This document shows, one piece after another, positions 1-8,453 of a DNA stretch of 64,000 nucleotides. The position numbers and the translations under genes were made by a program. Within the stretch, counting starts at the first letter, position 1. Every line of letters starts with the position of its first letter. The notes under the pieces were generated by a model. The model had not been told where the DNA came from. It saw only the letters and a list, made by a program, of their open reading frames with translations, and ran no database searches. The DNA lies in contig VXWX01000010.1 in the NCBI GenBank assembly GCA_009835735.1, positions 49,073 through 113,072 of the forward strand. The letters run 5' to 3'. Origin of the DNA: Acidimicrobiaceae bacterium. Lineage in GTDB: Bacteria; Actinomycetota; Acidimicrobiia; Acidimicrobiales; Aldehydirespiratoraceae.

Positions 1-267
1 CAGGTGCTCCACGTACCGTGGGATCTCGTAGGGGTAGTCGGGCTTGGCCGTGTACCCGTGGCCGAGGGCGTCGATGGCGTGGCAGCGCAGACCGGCGGAG
101 ACATGGGGCACGAAGTTACGGGAGAAGGCCTCCAAGTGGCCGCTGGTCCCGTGGAGGAACACCACGTCGGCCCCTTCACCCGCGATGAGCGCCCTCGTCG
201 GCACGCCGGCGGCTTCGACGGTCCTCACCTCGAAGTCGATTCCGGTCAGATCAGTCCAAACGGTCAC
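1..267 (-). CDS. alpha/beta hydrolase, N-terminal part (runs off window)
   Basis: The first 89 codons of an alpha/beta-hydrolase; the gene continues beyond base 1. The segment FLHGTSGH is the oxyanion-hole HG motif after the third core strand, and the following IDALGHGYTAKP matches the conserved D-x-x-G-x-G-x-S/T-x-x-P region that precedes the cap domain. The nucleophile elbow lies outside the window. I chose the GTG at 267, which overlaps the 3' end of the LigB-type dioxygenase gene by 17 bases and implies co-transcription with the catabolic operon. In this setting a meta-cleavage product hydrolase or an esterase is the likeliest role, but the substrate cannot be read. Confidence 0.8.
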   Translation of the reverse strand, partial: MTVWTDLTGIDFEVRTVEAAGVPTRALIAGEGADVVFLHGTSGHLEAFSRNFVPHVSAGLRCHAIDALGHGYTAKPDYPYEIPRYVEHL

Positions 268-1225
268 GGTCGTCCTCCTGTTCGCTCGACGGATCGTCGG
301 GGGTGAAGACGGCGACGGCCATGCCGGTGAGCCATTCCGGCACGGCCGCATAGGACAGAACGTCGCCTTTGGCCGAGCCGACCGCGGCTCGCATGGCCAG
401 CCACGCCCTGATCTCATTGCCGCCGTTGCCGGCCGCGGCTACGAGTGCTCGGTTGCCGAGCTGCTGGGCGAACGTCTCGTGTTCGCCGGCGACCAGGCTG
501 GCCAGGAACGCCTGGTCGAAACCGCTGTTGATGACGGCGGGCGAATCGAGGATGATCCGGCGCCGGCGCGACTCGTTCGTGGACCAGCCGGTGCGGGCCT
601 GCCGCCACGACTCGACGAGGAACCGGTCGTCGTCGGTGCTGGGGCTCGACCAGTCGGGGAAGGGCAGCGTGTGGCTGAGGCCGCCCGTGGCGATCATCAC
701 CACTCGCCTGTCGCCCGGCAGGGCGTGGGCGGCGGACCTGAGCGCGTGTCCGAACCGGCAGGTCCTGAGCAGGGTCGGCAGTGGCGGTGCGAAGACGTTG
801 ATGACGACGGCCACCACGGGAACGCCTTCAGGCAACAGGTACTGGATGGCGTGGCTGATGCCGTGGTCCACCATCAGCTCGGTGGAGAAGGCCATGTCGA
901 TTCCACCGTCGACGAGCCGCTCGCAGAGTCGCAGCGCGGCCGGCGGGTCGGTGATCTGCGGGCCGGCCGGAGTGCCGTGCTCGCCCGTGCCGATCAGGTC
1001 CCCCACCCCGATCGTGAAAGCGGGCATGAGGTCCAGGCCCGTGCCTCTGAAGTGGTTGGAGCCGACTATCACCGCGAGGTCCGGGGCCCGATGTTCGAGC
1101 CGCCCGCTGGCGTCGCTCAGGGCGTCGCGGAATTGACGGGCCCGGTCGAGGTGGGCCACCTCGTCCCAGCGGGTGTTCATGAGAGTGGTGTGCGACGCGC
1201 CCACACCGAGCACGACCCGGCTCAT
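251..1225 (-). CDS. LigB-family (class III) extradiol ring-cleavage dioxygenase
   Basis: A 324-residue protein of the LigB/MhpB class III extradiol dioxygenases, which open catechol-type rings with a non-haem Fe(II). Family landmarks are visible: an early VGASH (near residue 10), GSNHF (near 56, metal-binding His region), VDHGISHA (near 123) and ATGGLSH (near 183, second His). The length fits the single-chain MhpB-like subgroup. The start ATG overlaps the stop of the upstream M20 gene by 4 bases (ATGA), indicating translational coupling. Its neighbours (Rieske oxygenase, MhpC-like hydrolase) support ring fission in an aromatic pathway. The class is fairly sure; the substrate is not. Confidence 0.85.
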   Translation of the reverse strand: MSRVVLGVGASHTTLMNTRWDEVAHLDRARQFRDALSDASGRLEHRAPDLAVIVGSNHFRGTGLDLMPAFTIGVGDLIGTGEHGTPAGPQITDPPAALRLCERLVDGGIDMAFSTELMVDHGISHAIQYLLPEGVPVVAVVINVFAPPLPTLLRTCRFGHALRSAAHALPGDRRVVMIATGGLSHTLPFPDWSSPSTDDDRFLVESWRQARTGWSTNESRRRRIILDSPAVINSGFDQAFLASLVAGEHETFAQQLGNRALVAAAGNGGNEIRAWLAMRAAVGSAKGDVLSYAAVPEWLTGMAVAVFTPDDPSSEQEDDRDRLD

Positions 1226-2484
1226 GTGTCGCCTCCGAAGTAGCCGAAGACGGTCCGGATGAGGAGGCGCGACAGGGCGACCTGGTCGCTGGGCGCGACC
1301 GCGTTCATGCCGTACTGGAAGTCGACGTCGACGCCGGGCTTGGAGACCTTGGGAAGGCCGACCCGCGCCGTGGGGATGCCGCTGGCGCGGAGGATATTGG
1401 CGTCCGTGGCACCGGACAGGCCCCGTACCGGCTGGTGCAGCCGGCCGGTCTCGGCCTCCCAGGCCTTGACAGCCGCCTGCACGACCGGCTCCGAGGGGTC
1501 GGTGCAGGTGCCACCGATCGCAACCGTGCGGGTCACGGTGGCGTCGATGCCGGCGGCAGTCGCTCGCCGGCCGACGCGTTCTGCCAGCGCCCGCTCGGCT
1601 GAGTCGGCATCGACTCCGGGCGGGATGCGGAGATCAACCGTGAACTCACATGTGCAGCCGGTGAACGCGGCCGCGGAAGGGTCTCCACCTCGGACTGCGG
1701 CCACGATGCCCTGCGGCCGGTTGAACTCATCGGATCGAGCCTCGGCCCATTCTTCGATCCAGGACTCCAGGTCGAGGATCAGGTCGGCGGCGTCGGCGAT
1801 GGCGCTGCGGTATGCGAGCAGGTGGCGGCTGCCGGCATACGTGTGGATGCCCGACACCCGCACGGTGAACCAGGCCAGGCCGACCTCGCTCCACGACACC
1901 GCCCAGCCGGACTTGGCGATCACGGCCGCGTCCGGGCGGACGGCGTCGATGAGCGCCTCGCACCCCGCGCCGTGGCCGTCCCGCAGGTGCGGCGCACGCC
2001 GGTTCACCGGCATGCCCAGGCATCCGAAGCCGGCGATGACCCGGCCCGGCAGGTCGGCTCCGGCGGACAAGAGCGCTTCGACCGCCATGAGCACACATGC
2101 GGCATGGCCCTTGGGGTTCTGAGCACCCAACCCAACCATCCAGCCGTGCTCTTGACGGGCTTCAGGCTCCATGTCGGGTCGGGCCTGCGGGCTGGCCCAG
2201 GGGAGGCCCAGATCCGGATCCCCCGCGGTGAGCGTGTCGATCGGCGAGTACAGCAGCAGCGACGGGCCGCACCCGTCCGATCCCAGGACGCCCCAGGAGT
2301 TGGCCGCATTGGCATCGAGCCACTGGGTGCGGCCCTGCATGCCGACCGCGTTGAGCGACTCCGCTATCTGCGCGGCTAGGGCACCTTCTTCGCCCGTCGG
2401 CGAAGGCGTGGCGACGAGCATCCCGGTGAGCTCGCGCAGCCGGGACGCCGACACCCGGTCGAGGGCGTCGTCGAGCGCGCTCAT
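1222..2484 (-). CDS. M20-family metallo-hydrolase (peptidase/amidohydrolase)
   Basis: An M20/ArgE/DapE-type zinc hydrolase of about 420 residues, which would cleave an amide or N-acyl bond. After the opening PSPTGEEG come the catalytic-domain core, the dimerisation domain and a C-terminal segment containing LSGATDANIL, which matches the usual metal-ligand region. The expected first metal motif (H-x-D) appears as SPID, so one ligand may be altered. I start at the ATG at 2484, where alignment to the family begins; the frame stays open to 2616, but the extra 44 residues overlap the upstream hydrolase and look non-native. The gene lies between ring-cleavage genes, suggesting that an amide-linked intermediate is processed. 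Confidence 0.8.
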   Translation of the reverse strand: MSALDDALDRVSASRLRELTGMLVATPSPTGEEGALAAQIAESLNAVGMQGRTQWLDANAANSWGVLGSDGCGPSLLLYSPIDTLTAGDPDLGLPWASPQARPDMEPEARQEHGWMVGLGAQNPKGHAACVLMAVEALLSAGADLPGRVIAGFGCLGMPVNRRAPHLRDGHGAGCEALIDAVRPDAAVIAKSGWAVSWSEVGLAWFTVRVSGIHTYAGSRHLLAYRSAIADAADLILDLESWIEEWAEARSDEFNRPQGIVAAVRGGDPSAAAFTGCTCEFTVDLRIPPGVDADSAERALAERVGRRATAAGIDATVTRTVAIGGTCTDPSEPVVQAAVKAWEAETGRLHQPVRGLSGATDANILRASGIPTARVGLPKVSKPGVDVDFQYGMNAVAPSDQVALSRLLIRTVFGYFGGDT

Positions 2485-2579
2485 GGCTGCGATGGCGGTC
2501 GCACGGATCCGATCCAGGTGCCGGTGGTCCTGGTGAGGAGACGCACGAACAGCCGCATCAGGAAGGACAAGGGGTTCAT
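2481..2579 (-). CDS. possible 32-residue linking ORF
   Basis: A short frame beginning MNPLSFLMRLFVRLL. Its ATG overlaps the stop of the upstream alpha/beta hydrolase (ATGA), and its own TGA overlaps the ATG chosen for the M20 gene (ATGA again). The first 15 residues are hydrophobic and basic, like a small amphipathic or membrane helix. The perfect double coupling could be a real small gene or a device to carry ribosomes across the gap. No family is recognised and chance is possible. Confidence 0.35.
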   Translation of the reverse strand: MNPLSFLMRLFVRLLTRTTGTWIGSVRPPSQP

Positions 2580-3469
2580 GACACGTCGGTGACACCCGGC
2601 CGGTCGGCCTGGTCAAGGAAGCCGGCGACCACCGAGTGGAAGTGCTGGGGGCGTTCCTCCTGCAGATGGTGAGACGCCTTGTCCATCACGTAGAGCTGGC
2701 CGTGCTCGATCATGCTGGCCAGCATCAGCGGGTAGTCGGGAGTGAGGAAGGCGTCGTGCATGCCCCAGGCGAACAGCACCGGGCAGCGGATGGCGCCCAG
2801 TTCGGCGGTGAGGTCCTGCCACTCGCCCCTGGGGCTGTCGCTGCGGGCGGCGAGGCTCATCTCCTCGGTATCGATGGACTGCCGGTAGCGGCGCTCGACG
2901 GTCTCGTCGGGGATGGCGTCGGGGTCGTACCACTCCAGTGCCGCCATCAGCGCCCGCATCTTGGCCTCGGTGGGGCCCTCGCCGCCGAAGTAGGCATCGC
3001 GAGCTCTCCGACCCCTTCGGCCACCTTCGGGCAGCGGCGCCAACGGCCCCCTGAACACCGGCATCGACCCGGTCACGACCAGCGACCGGACGTTGTGCTG
3101 GTGCTTGGCGGCCAGATTCAAGGCGATGGAGCCGCCCCAGGAGTTGCACACGAAGTCGGCCCGAGGCACGCCCAGCGCCGCCAGCAGGTCCGAGATGGTG
3201 CGGGCGTGGAAGTCCCACATGGGGCCGCGGATAGTGCGCTTGTCGGACTGGCCGTACTGGAGCAGGTCCACGAGATGGCAGACCCGGTCAGCCGCGAACA
3301 GCGGGGCCACCGCTCCGAAGTCGGTCCAGGCCGTGCAGCCCGGCCCGCCGCCGTGCAGGAACACGGTCGGCGGTCCGGCGTCGCCCAAGGTGATCACGTG
3401 GTATGCGACGCCTCCGGCGTCGACCATGCGGCCCGCGGGCTCAGGCCCGATCGGCTCAGGACCGATCAT
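2576..3469 (-). CDS. alpha/beta hydrolase, meta-cleavage product hydrolase-like
   Basis: A 297-residue alpha/beta hydrolase resembling MhpC/BphD C-C hydrolases, which split ring-opened meta-cleavage products. HGGGPG (near 40) is the oxyanion motif typical of this group, NSWGGS (near 108) carries the nucleophilic serine, GMHDAFLTP (near 236) the acid Asp and ASHHLQEE (near 264) the catalytic His. It overlaps the downstream end of the Rieske gene by 14 bases and is followed by the small ORF and the M20 gene. Together with the LigB dioxygenase and the MhpD-like hydratase at 22.9 kb it completes a meta-cleavage route. Substrate unknown. Confidence 0.85.
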   Translation of the reverse strand: MIGPEPIGPEPAGRMVDAGGVAYHVITLGDAGPPTVFLHGGGPGCTAWTDFGAVAPLFAADRVCHLVDLLQYGQSDKRTIRGPMWDFHARTISDLLAALGVPRADFVCNSWGGSIALNLAAKHQHNVRSLVVTGSMPVFRGPLAPLPEGGRRGRRARDAYFGGEGPTEAKMRALMAALEWYDPDAIPDETVERRYRQSIDTEEMSLAARSDSPRGEWQDLTAELGAIRCPVLFAWGMHDAFLTPDYPLMLASMIEHGQLYVMDKASHHLQEERPQHFHSVVAGFLDQADRPGVTDVS

Positions 3470-4616
3470 TGCCCACCGCCTCCTCCACCAGTCGGCGCCA
3501 TTCGATCAGCGAGATGTCGGGCCGGTAGAGCCGCTCAGGCGGGGCGTCGGTCTCGGCCACCATCCAATGGTCCTGGCGGGAGAACTGGCCGTGGAACAGC
3601 CACCGGATCCCGGCCAGGTACTTGAAGTAGAACAGGGCTCTGGCCAAGCCGGTCTTGAACTGGACCATGACACCCACGTACTTGGTGCGCCCGGCCTCGA
3701 TCGGGACGTAGAACTCGTAGTGGATGAACTGCGGGTAGGCGATCCGGAGCATCCCCGGCACGGCTAGCGAGGCGAAGCCGGGGAACTCCTGGGACAGGAT
3801 GTACGGGTCGTTGCGCCTGGCTCCTCCGGTGTTGCCAAGCATCGAGCCCTGGCGCTGCTTGGGCTTGATCTTCCACCAGCGGTGGTTGGACCAGGTGCCG
3901 AGGTCACCGAAGTCGGCCTCCCAGTGGCGCTCGTCCTCCACCCGATAGAGCCATCGTCCGTGGCGCTCGATGTGAATCTTGTTCCAGGTGGGCATGACCT
4001 TGAAGGTCCTCCACCACGATGTGCGGTGCAGGTACTTGGCGTGGCCCTCGTCGAACCCGTTCTCGGCGAACAGGCGCCAGTCGCCATCGCGGTCCTCGAT
4101 GCGTCCACCGACGGCGTACGGCGGCGGATCGACAAGTTCCTCGGGCAGTTGCTCGGCCAGTGGATGGGGCTCGGCGTCGCCCACGAACACCCAGACGAGC
4201 CCCACGGCTTCGGCCGTCGGGTAGGTGCGCACCGCGGCCTTGCCGCACATGGGTGAGTCAGGACCGTCGGTGATCACCGCCACCAGCTCGCCGTCTCTCA
4301 ACCGGTAGGTCCAGCCGTGGTACGGGCACGAGACGGTTCCCGGAAACTCCTGGGTGCCCTGGCTGAGCTTGACACCGCGGTGAAGGCAGCGGTCGTGCAG
4401 GGCGTACACCGACCCTCCTAGGCCTCGCTGCAGGACGATGTCGTGCCCGCAAACCCGCCGGGCCACCGGCGAGTCGGAGACCTCGTTGGCCCACAGGATC
4501 GGGTACCAGTAGCCCTCCAGGCCCGAGGCCGCCGCGTCGTAGGTGGGCCAGGTCGACCAGTCGGCACGTCCAGTCGACCTCCTGGCCTCCTCGGAGCTTC
4601 TGTGAGCGGCTGCCAT
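3456..4616 (-). CDS. Rieske-type aromatic ring-hydroxylating oxygenase, alpha subunit
   Basis: A 386-residue oxygenase. The N-terminal [2Fe-2S] Rieske domain is seen as CLHRG followed after about 16 residues by CPYHGW. The catalytic domain has DEGHAKYLH, the His-x4-His mononuclear iron site with its bridging acidic residue. This architecture fits the single-component group (phthalate-dioxygenase/KshA/vanillate demethylase type) rather than the alpha-beta naphthalene type. No small subunit, ferredoxin or reductase is encoded nearby, so electrons must come from a protein elsewhere. It lies between the amidase and the C-C hydrolase and probably does the hydroxylation or demethylation that prepares a ring for fission. 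Confidence 0.88.
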   Translation of the reverse strand: MAAAHRSSEEARRSTGRADWSTWPTYDAAASGLEGYWYPILWANEVSDSPVARRVCGHDIVLQRGLGGSVYALHDRCLHRGVKLSQGTQEFPGTVSCPYHGWTYRLRDGELVAVITDGPDSPMCGKAAVRTYPTAEAVGLVWVFVGDAEPHPLAEQLPEELVDPPPYAVGGRIEDRDGDWRLFAENGFDEGHAKYLHRTSWWRTFKVMPTWNKIHIERHGRWLYRVEDERHWEADFGDLGTWSNHRWWKIKPKQRQGSMLGNTGGARRNDPYILSQEFPGFASLAVPGMLRIAYPQFIHYEFYVPIEAGRTKYVGVMVQFKTGLARALFYFKYLAGIRWLFHGQFSRQDHWMVAETDAPPERLYRPDISLIEWRRLVEEAVGNDRS

Positions 4617-4632
4617 CAGTGGTATGCGGCCC

Positions 4633-5997
4633 CTACAGGCCGGGAGCCTTCGTGTGGTGGTCGGTTCTGCGCTGGAAGGCTTCGCCCACCGCTGCCAGGG
4701 TGCGGTCGGCGAAAGGCCGCCCGATGATCTGGAAGCCGATCGGCATCCCGTCGCCGGCGAACCCGCCGGGGAGGGCGATCGCCGGCAGTCCCGCGGCGTT
4801 GACCGGGAACGTGAACTGTGTCGTCGCGGGGATCAGCGGGACACCGCCGAGTTCGACCGCGCCGTGGTCGAGCACCTGGTTGGGGTTGACGGGGGCGACG
4901 ATCAAGTCGACGCCCTGTTCGTCGAACACGTCGAGGTAGGCGCGCTCGAACGACATCCGTTGGGCTTGGGCGGCGGCCAGCGCGGTACCCGGGATCGCAG
5001 CTCCGGAATCCATGATCGCCCGAGGCTCCTCGCCGATCAGCTCGTTGCTGGAGGACCGCAACTCCTCCAGCAGGGCGGCCGACTCGGCGAACACGATGGC
5101 CGCGCCCGCGTCAAAGTGCTTCGCGGTGTGGGGCACCCGCACGGTACGCACCTCGGCCACCACGGATCCGAGCACGTCGACGGCCTCCTCCAGTACCGCC
5201 CGCACCTCGGGATCGGTCTCGAACCCGTCGAAGAAGTCCTCGTCGGGAACTCCCAGCACGAGGGTGCCGGGCGTCTCCGCGGGCGCGAGCGCGGTCTTGG
5301 CCGAGTACGGATCCAACCGGGAGAAGCCGGCCATGACGTCGAGCAGCACCCCGCAGTCGGCGGCCGTGCGGGCCATCGGGCCGACGGTGTCGTAGGTCCA
5401 GGAGATGAGATGGACGCCGTCTCGCGGTACCGCGCCCCGGGTGGTCTTGATGCCGGTCGTGCCGCAGCAGTTCGACGGGATCCGCACCGACCCCCCGGTG
5501 TCGGTTCCCAGCGCGCCGAACACCTGGCGGGCAGCCAGGCTGGCCGCGCTTCCCCCCGACGACCCGCCCGTCATCCGCTGGGAGTTCCATGGATTGCGCG
5601 ACGCCGGGCACGACACGCCGTAGGCCAGCTCATGGGTGTTGGTCTTTCCCACGATGACTGCTCCGGCGTCGCGCAGGCGGCTGACCACGGTCGCGTCGGC
5701 GTCGGGCGTGAAGCCTCTGAGTGCGTCGCAGTTGGCTTCCGTGGCCACCCCCTGGGTGAAGAAGAGGTCCTTGAGCGCGACCGGGACTCCGTGAAGGGGG
5801 CCACCAACCTCGCCCCGGTCGAGGCGGGCCGCGTCTGCTCGGGCCGCGTCGGCCTGGACCGACGCGAACGCCCCGACCGCCGGGTCGGTCTGCTCGATCC
5901 GGGCCAGGGACGCCTCCAGCAGTTCGGAGGCGGTCACCGTCTTGGACCTCACCGCTTCGGCCGCCTCGGTGAGGCTCATCTGTGTCAGGTCGGTCAT
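4633..5997 (-). CDS. amidase signature (AS) family hydrolase
   Basis: A 454-residue amidase of the GatA/AtzF type. The Ser-cisSer-Lys triad is visible: Lys in VALKDLF (near 76), the Gly/Ser-rich GGSSGGSAA (near 150) and the nucleophile region TDTGGSVRIPS (near 170). The following GTTGIKTTRG is also characteristic. The gene lies between the ABC importer and the Rieske oxygenase on the same strand, 17 bases upstream of the latter, so it probably releases an aromatic acid or amine from an imported amide. GatA of Glu/Asp-tRNA amidotransferase is unlikely because gatB and gatC are absent. Confidence 0.88.
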   Translation of the reverse strand: MTDLTQMSLTEAAEAVRSKTVTASELLEASLARIEQTDPAVGAFASVQADAARADAARLDRGEVGGPLHGVPVALKDLFFTQGVATEANCDALRGFTPDADATVVSRLRDAGAVIVGKTNTHELAYGVSCPASRNPWNSQRMTGGSSGGSAASLAARQVFGALGTDTGGSVRIPSNCCGTTGIKTTRGAVPRDGVHLISWTYDTVGPMARTAADCGVLLDVMAGFSRLDPYSAKTALAPAETPGTLVLGVPDEDFFDGFETDPEVRAVLEEAVDVLGSVVAEVRTVRVPHTAKHFDAGAAIVFAESAALLEELRSSSNELIGEEPRAIMDSGAAIPGTALAAAQAQRMSFERAYLDVFDEQGVDLIVAPVNPNQVLDHGAVELGGVPLIPATTQFTFPVNAAGLPAIALPGGFAGDGMPIGFQIIGRPFADRTLAAVGEAFQRRTDHHTKAPGL

Positions 5998-6027
5998 GGG
6001 ATTCCTTCCTTTCTTCGTGCCGCTCTC

Positions 6028-6714
6028 TCAGATCAACAACCGCCGAGCGACTCGCGCCGCCAGGTCGGGGTCGGAGGCCGGTCCGCTGTCGACGATCTCG
6101 CCCTTCTCAAGGACGATGAAGCGGTCGGCGAGCCGCTTGGCCAGCTCGAGGTGCTGCTCGATGAGGAGCACTCCCCGCCCCGCATCTCGCGCCGATTCGA
6201 TGTGATCGCCCAACAGGGCGACGTTGGAGGGCTGCAAACCCTCGGTGGGCTCGTCCATCACCAGCAGCGACGCGTCCGTGGACAGCGCGATGGCGGCGGC
6301 GAGCATCTTCTGCTCGCCGCCCGACAGTGTTCCCGTCCTCTGGGAGCCGCGCCCGGACAGCGCTGGACCGAACGCGTCGAGCATCCGATCGTGGCTCTCG
6401 GAACCGAAGCCGCTGAGGCGAAGGTTGTCGCTGACCGTGAGCGCGCCGAACAGGGCCCGCTCCTGGAAGGTCGCACGCAGCCCGGCCCGCACCCGCCGCG
6501 AGGGCGGCATCCGGGTGATGTCGACACCGTCGAGGTGCAGAGCGCCTCCGGTGGAGCGCAGCACACCGAGAACGGTCCTCACCAGCGTGGTCTTGCCCGC
6601 GCCGTTGCGGCCCACCAGCGCGACGATCTCGCCGCTCGACACGGTGAGGCTCACGCCGTGAAGCACCGGCACCGTGCCGTAGCCGGAGCGCAGGTCGGTG
6701 GCTTCGAGGCGCAT
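6028..6714 (-). CDS. livF: branched-chain-type ABC transporter ATPase (LivF-like)
   Basis: The second ATPase of a HAAT-family importer, 228 residues. Walker A is GRNGAGKTT (near 37), the signature motif LSGGEQKML (near 130) and Walker B LLVMDEPTEGL. The ATG overlaps the stop of the LivM-LivG fusion by one base (TGATG), so the two are translationally coupled. LivF pairs with the LivG domain to form the nucleotide-binding dimer on the cytoplasmic face. In this operon the cargo is more likely an amide or aromatic compound than an amino acid. Confidence 0.92.
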   Translation of the reverse strand: MRLEATDLRSGYGTVPVLHGVSLTVSSGEIVALVGRNGAGKTTLVRTVLGVLRSTGGALHLDGVDITRMPPSRRVRAGLRATFQERALFGALTVSDNLRLSGFGSESHDRMLDAFGPALSGRGSQRTGTLSGGEQKMLAAAIALSTDASLLVMDEPTEGLQPSNVALLGDHIESARDAGRGVLLIEQHLELAKRLADRFIVLEKGEIVDSGPASDPDLAARVARRLLI

Positions 6715-8453
6715 CAGCGGTCGACTCCGCCGTACACGGCCACCACTTCGGGGGCGTTCTCGACCTCGGCCACGGTTCCGTCGGCCAGCAGTGATCCCCT
6801 TGCCAGCACGGTCACCCGGTCCGCCACTGCCCGGATGAACGCCATGTCGTGCTCAACGATCAGCACCGGCAGCCCGTAGTCGGTGTGCACCTCCCGCAGG
6901 AGCTCGGCCGCCGCGAGGCTCTCCGCCGCTGTCATGCCGGCGGTCGGCTCGTCGAGCAGCAGGACGCGGCAATGCCCCGCCATCGCCATGGCGATCTCCA
7001 GCCACTGCTTGTCGCCGTGTGAGAGCCCCCCGGCACCGGAGCCGGCCCGTGCGTCGAGACCGGTGCGCTCCAGTATCCGCAGCGATGCCTGCGGCACCGG
7101 GGCCTCCCAGGCAGCGAAGGTCAGTCGCCAGGGCGAGGGGTCGGCTCCCCAGGCCGCCACCGCGATGTTCTCGGCCACCGACAGCGAACCGATGACCTGG
7201 GGCGACTGGAACTTGCGGCTCACGCCGTGGCGGGCGAACTCCCAGGCTTTCAGCCCTGTGCAGTCCCGTCTGAGCATGGTGATCGAGCCGTTCTGGCAGT
7301 CCTGCTGGCCGCAGAGGATGTCCAGGAGGGTGGACTTGCCCGCGCCGTTGGGGCCGATGAGGCAGCGCAGCTCCGGTTCGTCCATGGTGAGGGTGACGTT
7401 GTCGAGGACCTTGAAGAACCCGAAGGTCTTGTCCACGCCGGTGGCCTCGAACACCGCTGAACCGCTGCCGGCGGCGATGGTGGGGGCGGTGGCCGACAGC
7501 GGCAGGTCGCGGCTGCGCCTCGGTGGGCGTCCCGCCATTCTCAGGAGGCTGGGGACCAGCCCTTCGGGGACGAGGGCCACCGCCGCGACGAAGATCACGC
7601 CGGTGGCCAGGGTCCAGTACTGCAGCCACACGTCGGCGAGGGTCGCCGTGGCGAAGTTGATGGCCAAGGTGCCGATGACGGGTCCGATGATCGTTCCCCG
7701 ACCGCCGACGAGCGTCCACAGCACCACGTTGGTGGCGAGGGCGAAGCCGAAGATCTGGGGAGACACGAAGCCGGTCCGGTGCACGTAGAGGGCGCCGGCC
7801 AGGCCGGCTACGGCCCCTCCGACGGTGAAGACCCACACCTTGAGGGCAACGGTGTCGTAGCCCAGCGCCTCCATGCGGCGCTCGTTGTCGCGGATGCCGA
7901 TGAGCACCGCTCCGATGGGCCTGCTCACCAACAGACCTACGCATGTGATGACGAGGACGGCCACGACCGAGATGAACAGGTCCTGGGCGCTGTCGGACCA
8001 CTCCGACCCGAATGCGGTGATGCGTGGGATGTCGGTCAGGCCGTTGAAACCGCCGGTCACGTCGCGCCACTGCTCCGCGACCTGCTCGAGGGTGAGCGAC
8101 AGCACCAGGGTCAACAGCCCGATTACGACCGGTGTGGGCCGGCGCCGGAACGCGGCGATACCGACACCGGCCGCGACGGTCGCGCCGACCAGCGTCCCCA
8201 CCAGCAGCGCGGGCAGGGTCAGGGCCGGTGCGGCCGCGGCCATTCGGGCGGTGGTGTAGGCCGCGATCCCGAAGGGCAGCAGTTGGCCCAGCGAGAGGAT
8301 CCCCGCGTAACCCCAGACCAGGTCGAGGCTGACGGCTAGCACGGCGAGGCTCAGGAACAGCGATAGCTGCCCGGCCCGGAAGTCACCCAGAGTGACGCTG
8401 GCGACGGCCGCGGCCACCGCCGCGGTCGCGCCGTAGCTGAGGGGCCGCTTCAC
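6714..8453 (-). CDS. fused ABC permease-ATPase (LivM-LivG)
   Basis: A single 579-residue chain joining two normally separate HAAT transporter subunits. Residues 1-310 or so are a LivM-type permease with about eight hydrophobic segments and the YGAGILSLGQ-like motif at YAGILSLGQLLPFG. After a Pro/Ser/Ala-rich linker the LivG ATPase follows, with Walker A GPNGAGKST, signature LSHGDKQWLE and Walker B LLLDEPTAGM. I start at the GTG at 8453, which overlaps the livH stop (GTGA); the frame stays open upstream, but that part is antisense to livH. The fusion fixes one ATPase to one permease, as seen in some other actinobacterial importers. Confidence 0.9.
   Translation of the reverse strand: MKRPLSYGATAAVAAAVASVTLGDFRAGQLSLFLSLAVLAVSLDLVWGYAGILSLGQLLPFGIAAYTTARMAAAAPALTLPALLVGTLVGATVAAGVGIAAFRRRPTPVVIGLLTLVLSLTLEQVAEQWRDVTGGFNGLTDIPRITAFGSEWSDSAQDLFISVVAVLVITCVGLLVSRPIGAVLIGIRDNERRMEALGYDTVALKVWVFTVGGAVAGLAGALYVHRTGFVSPQIFGFALATNVVLWTLVGGRGTIIGPVIGTLAINFATATLADVWLQYWTLATGVIFVAAVALVPEGLVPSLLRMAGRPPRRSRDLPLSATAPTIAAGSGSAVFEATGVDKTFGFFKVLDNVTLTMDEPELRCLIGPNGAGKSTLLDILCGQQDCQNGSITMLRRDCTGLKAWEFARHGVSRKFQSPQVIGSLSVAENIAVAAWGADPSPWRLTFAAWEAPVPQASLRILERTGLDARAGSGAGGLSHGDKQWLEIAMAMAGHCRVLLLDEPTAGMTAAESLAAAELLREVHTDYGLPVLIVEHDMAFIRAVADRVTVLARGSLLADGTVAEVENAPEVVAVYGGVDR

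Noticed and set aside
4624..6879. Very long open frame on the plus strand opposite the amidase and livF
   Set aside because: Its translation is low in hydrophobic structure, rich in Gly/Arg/His and shows no motif, whereas the minus strand encodes clear amidase and ABC ATPase motifs. Long antisense frames are expected at this GC content.
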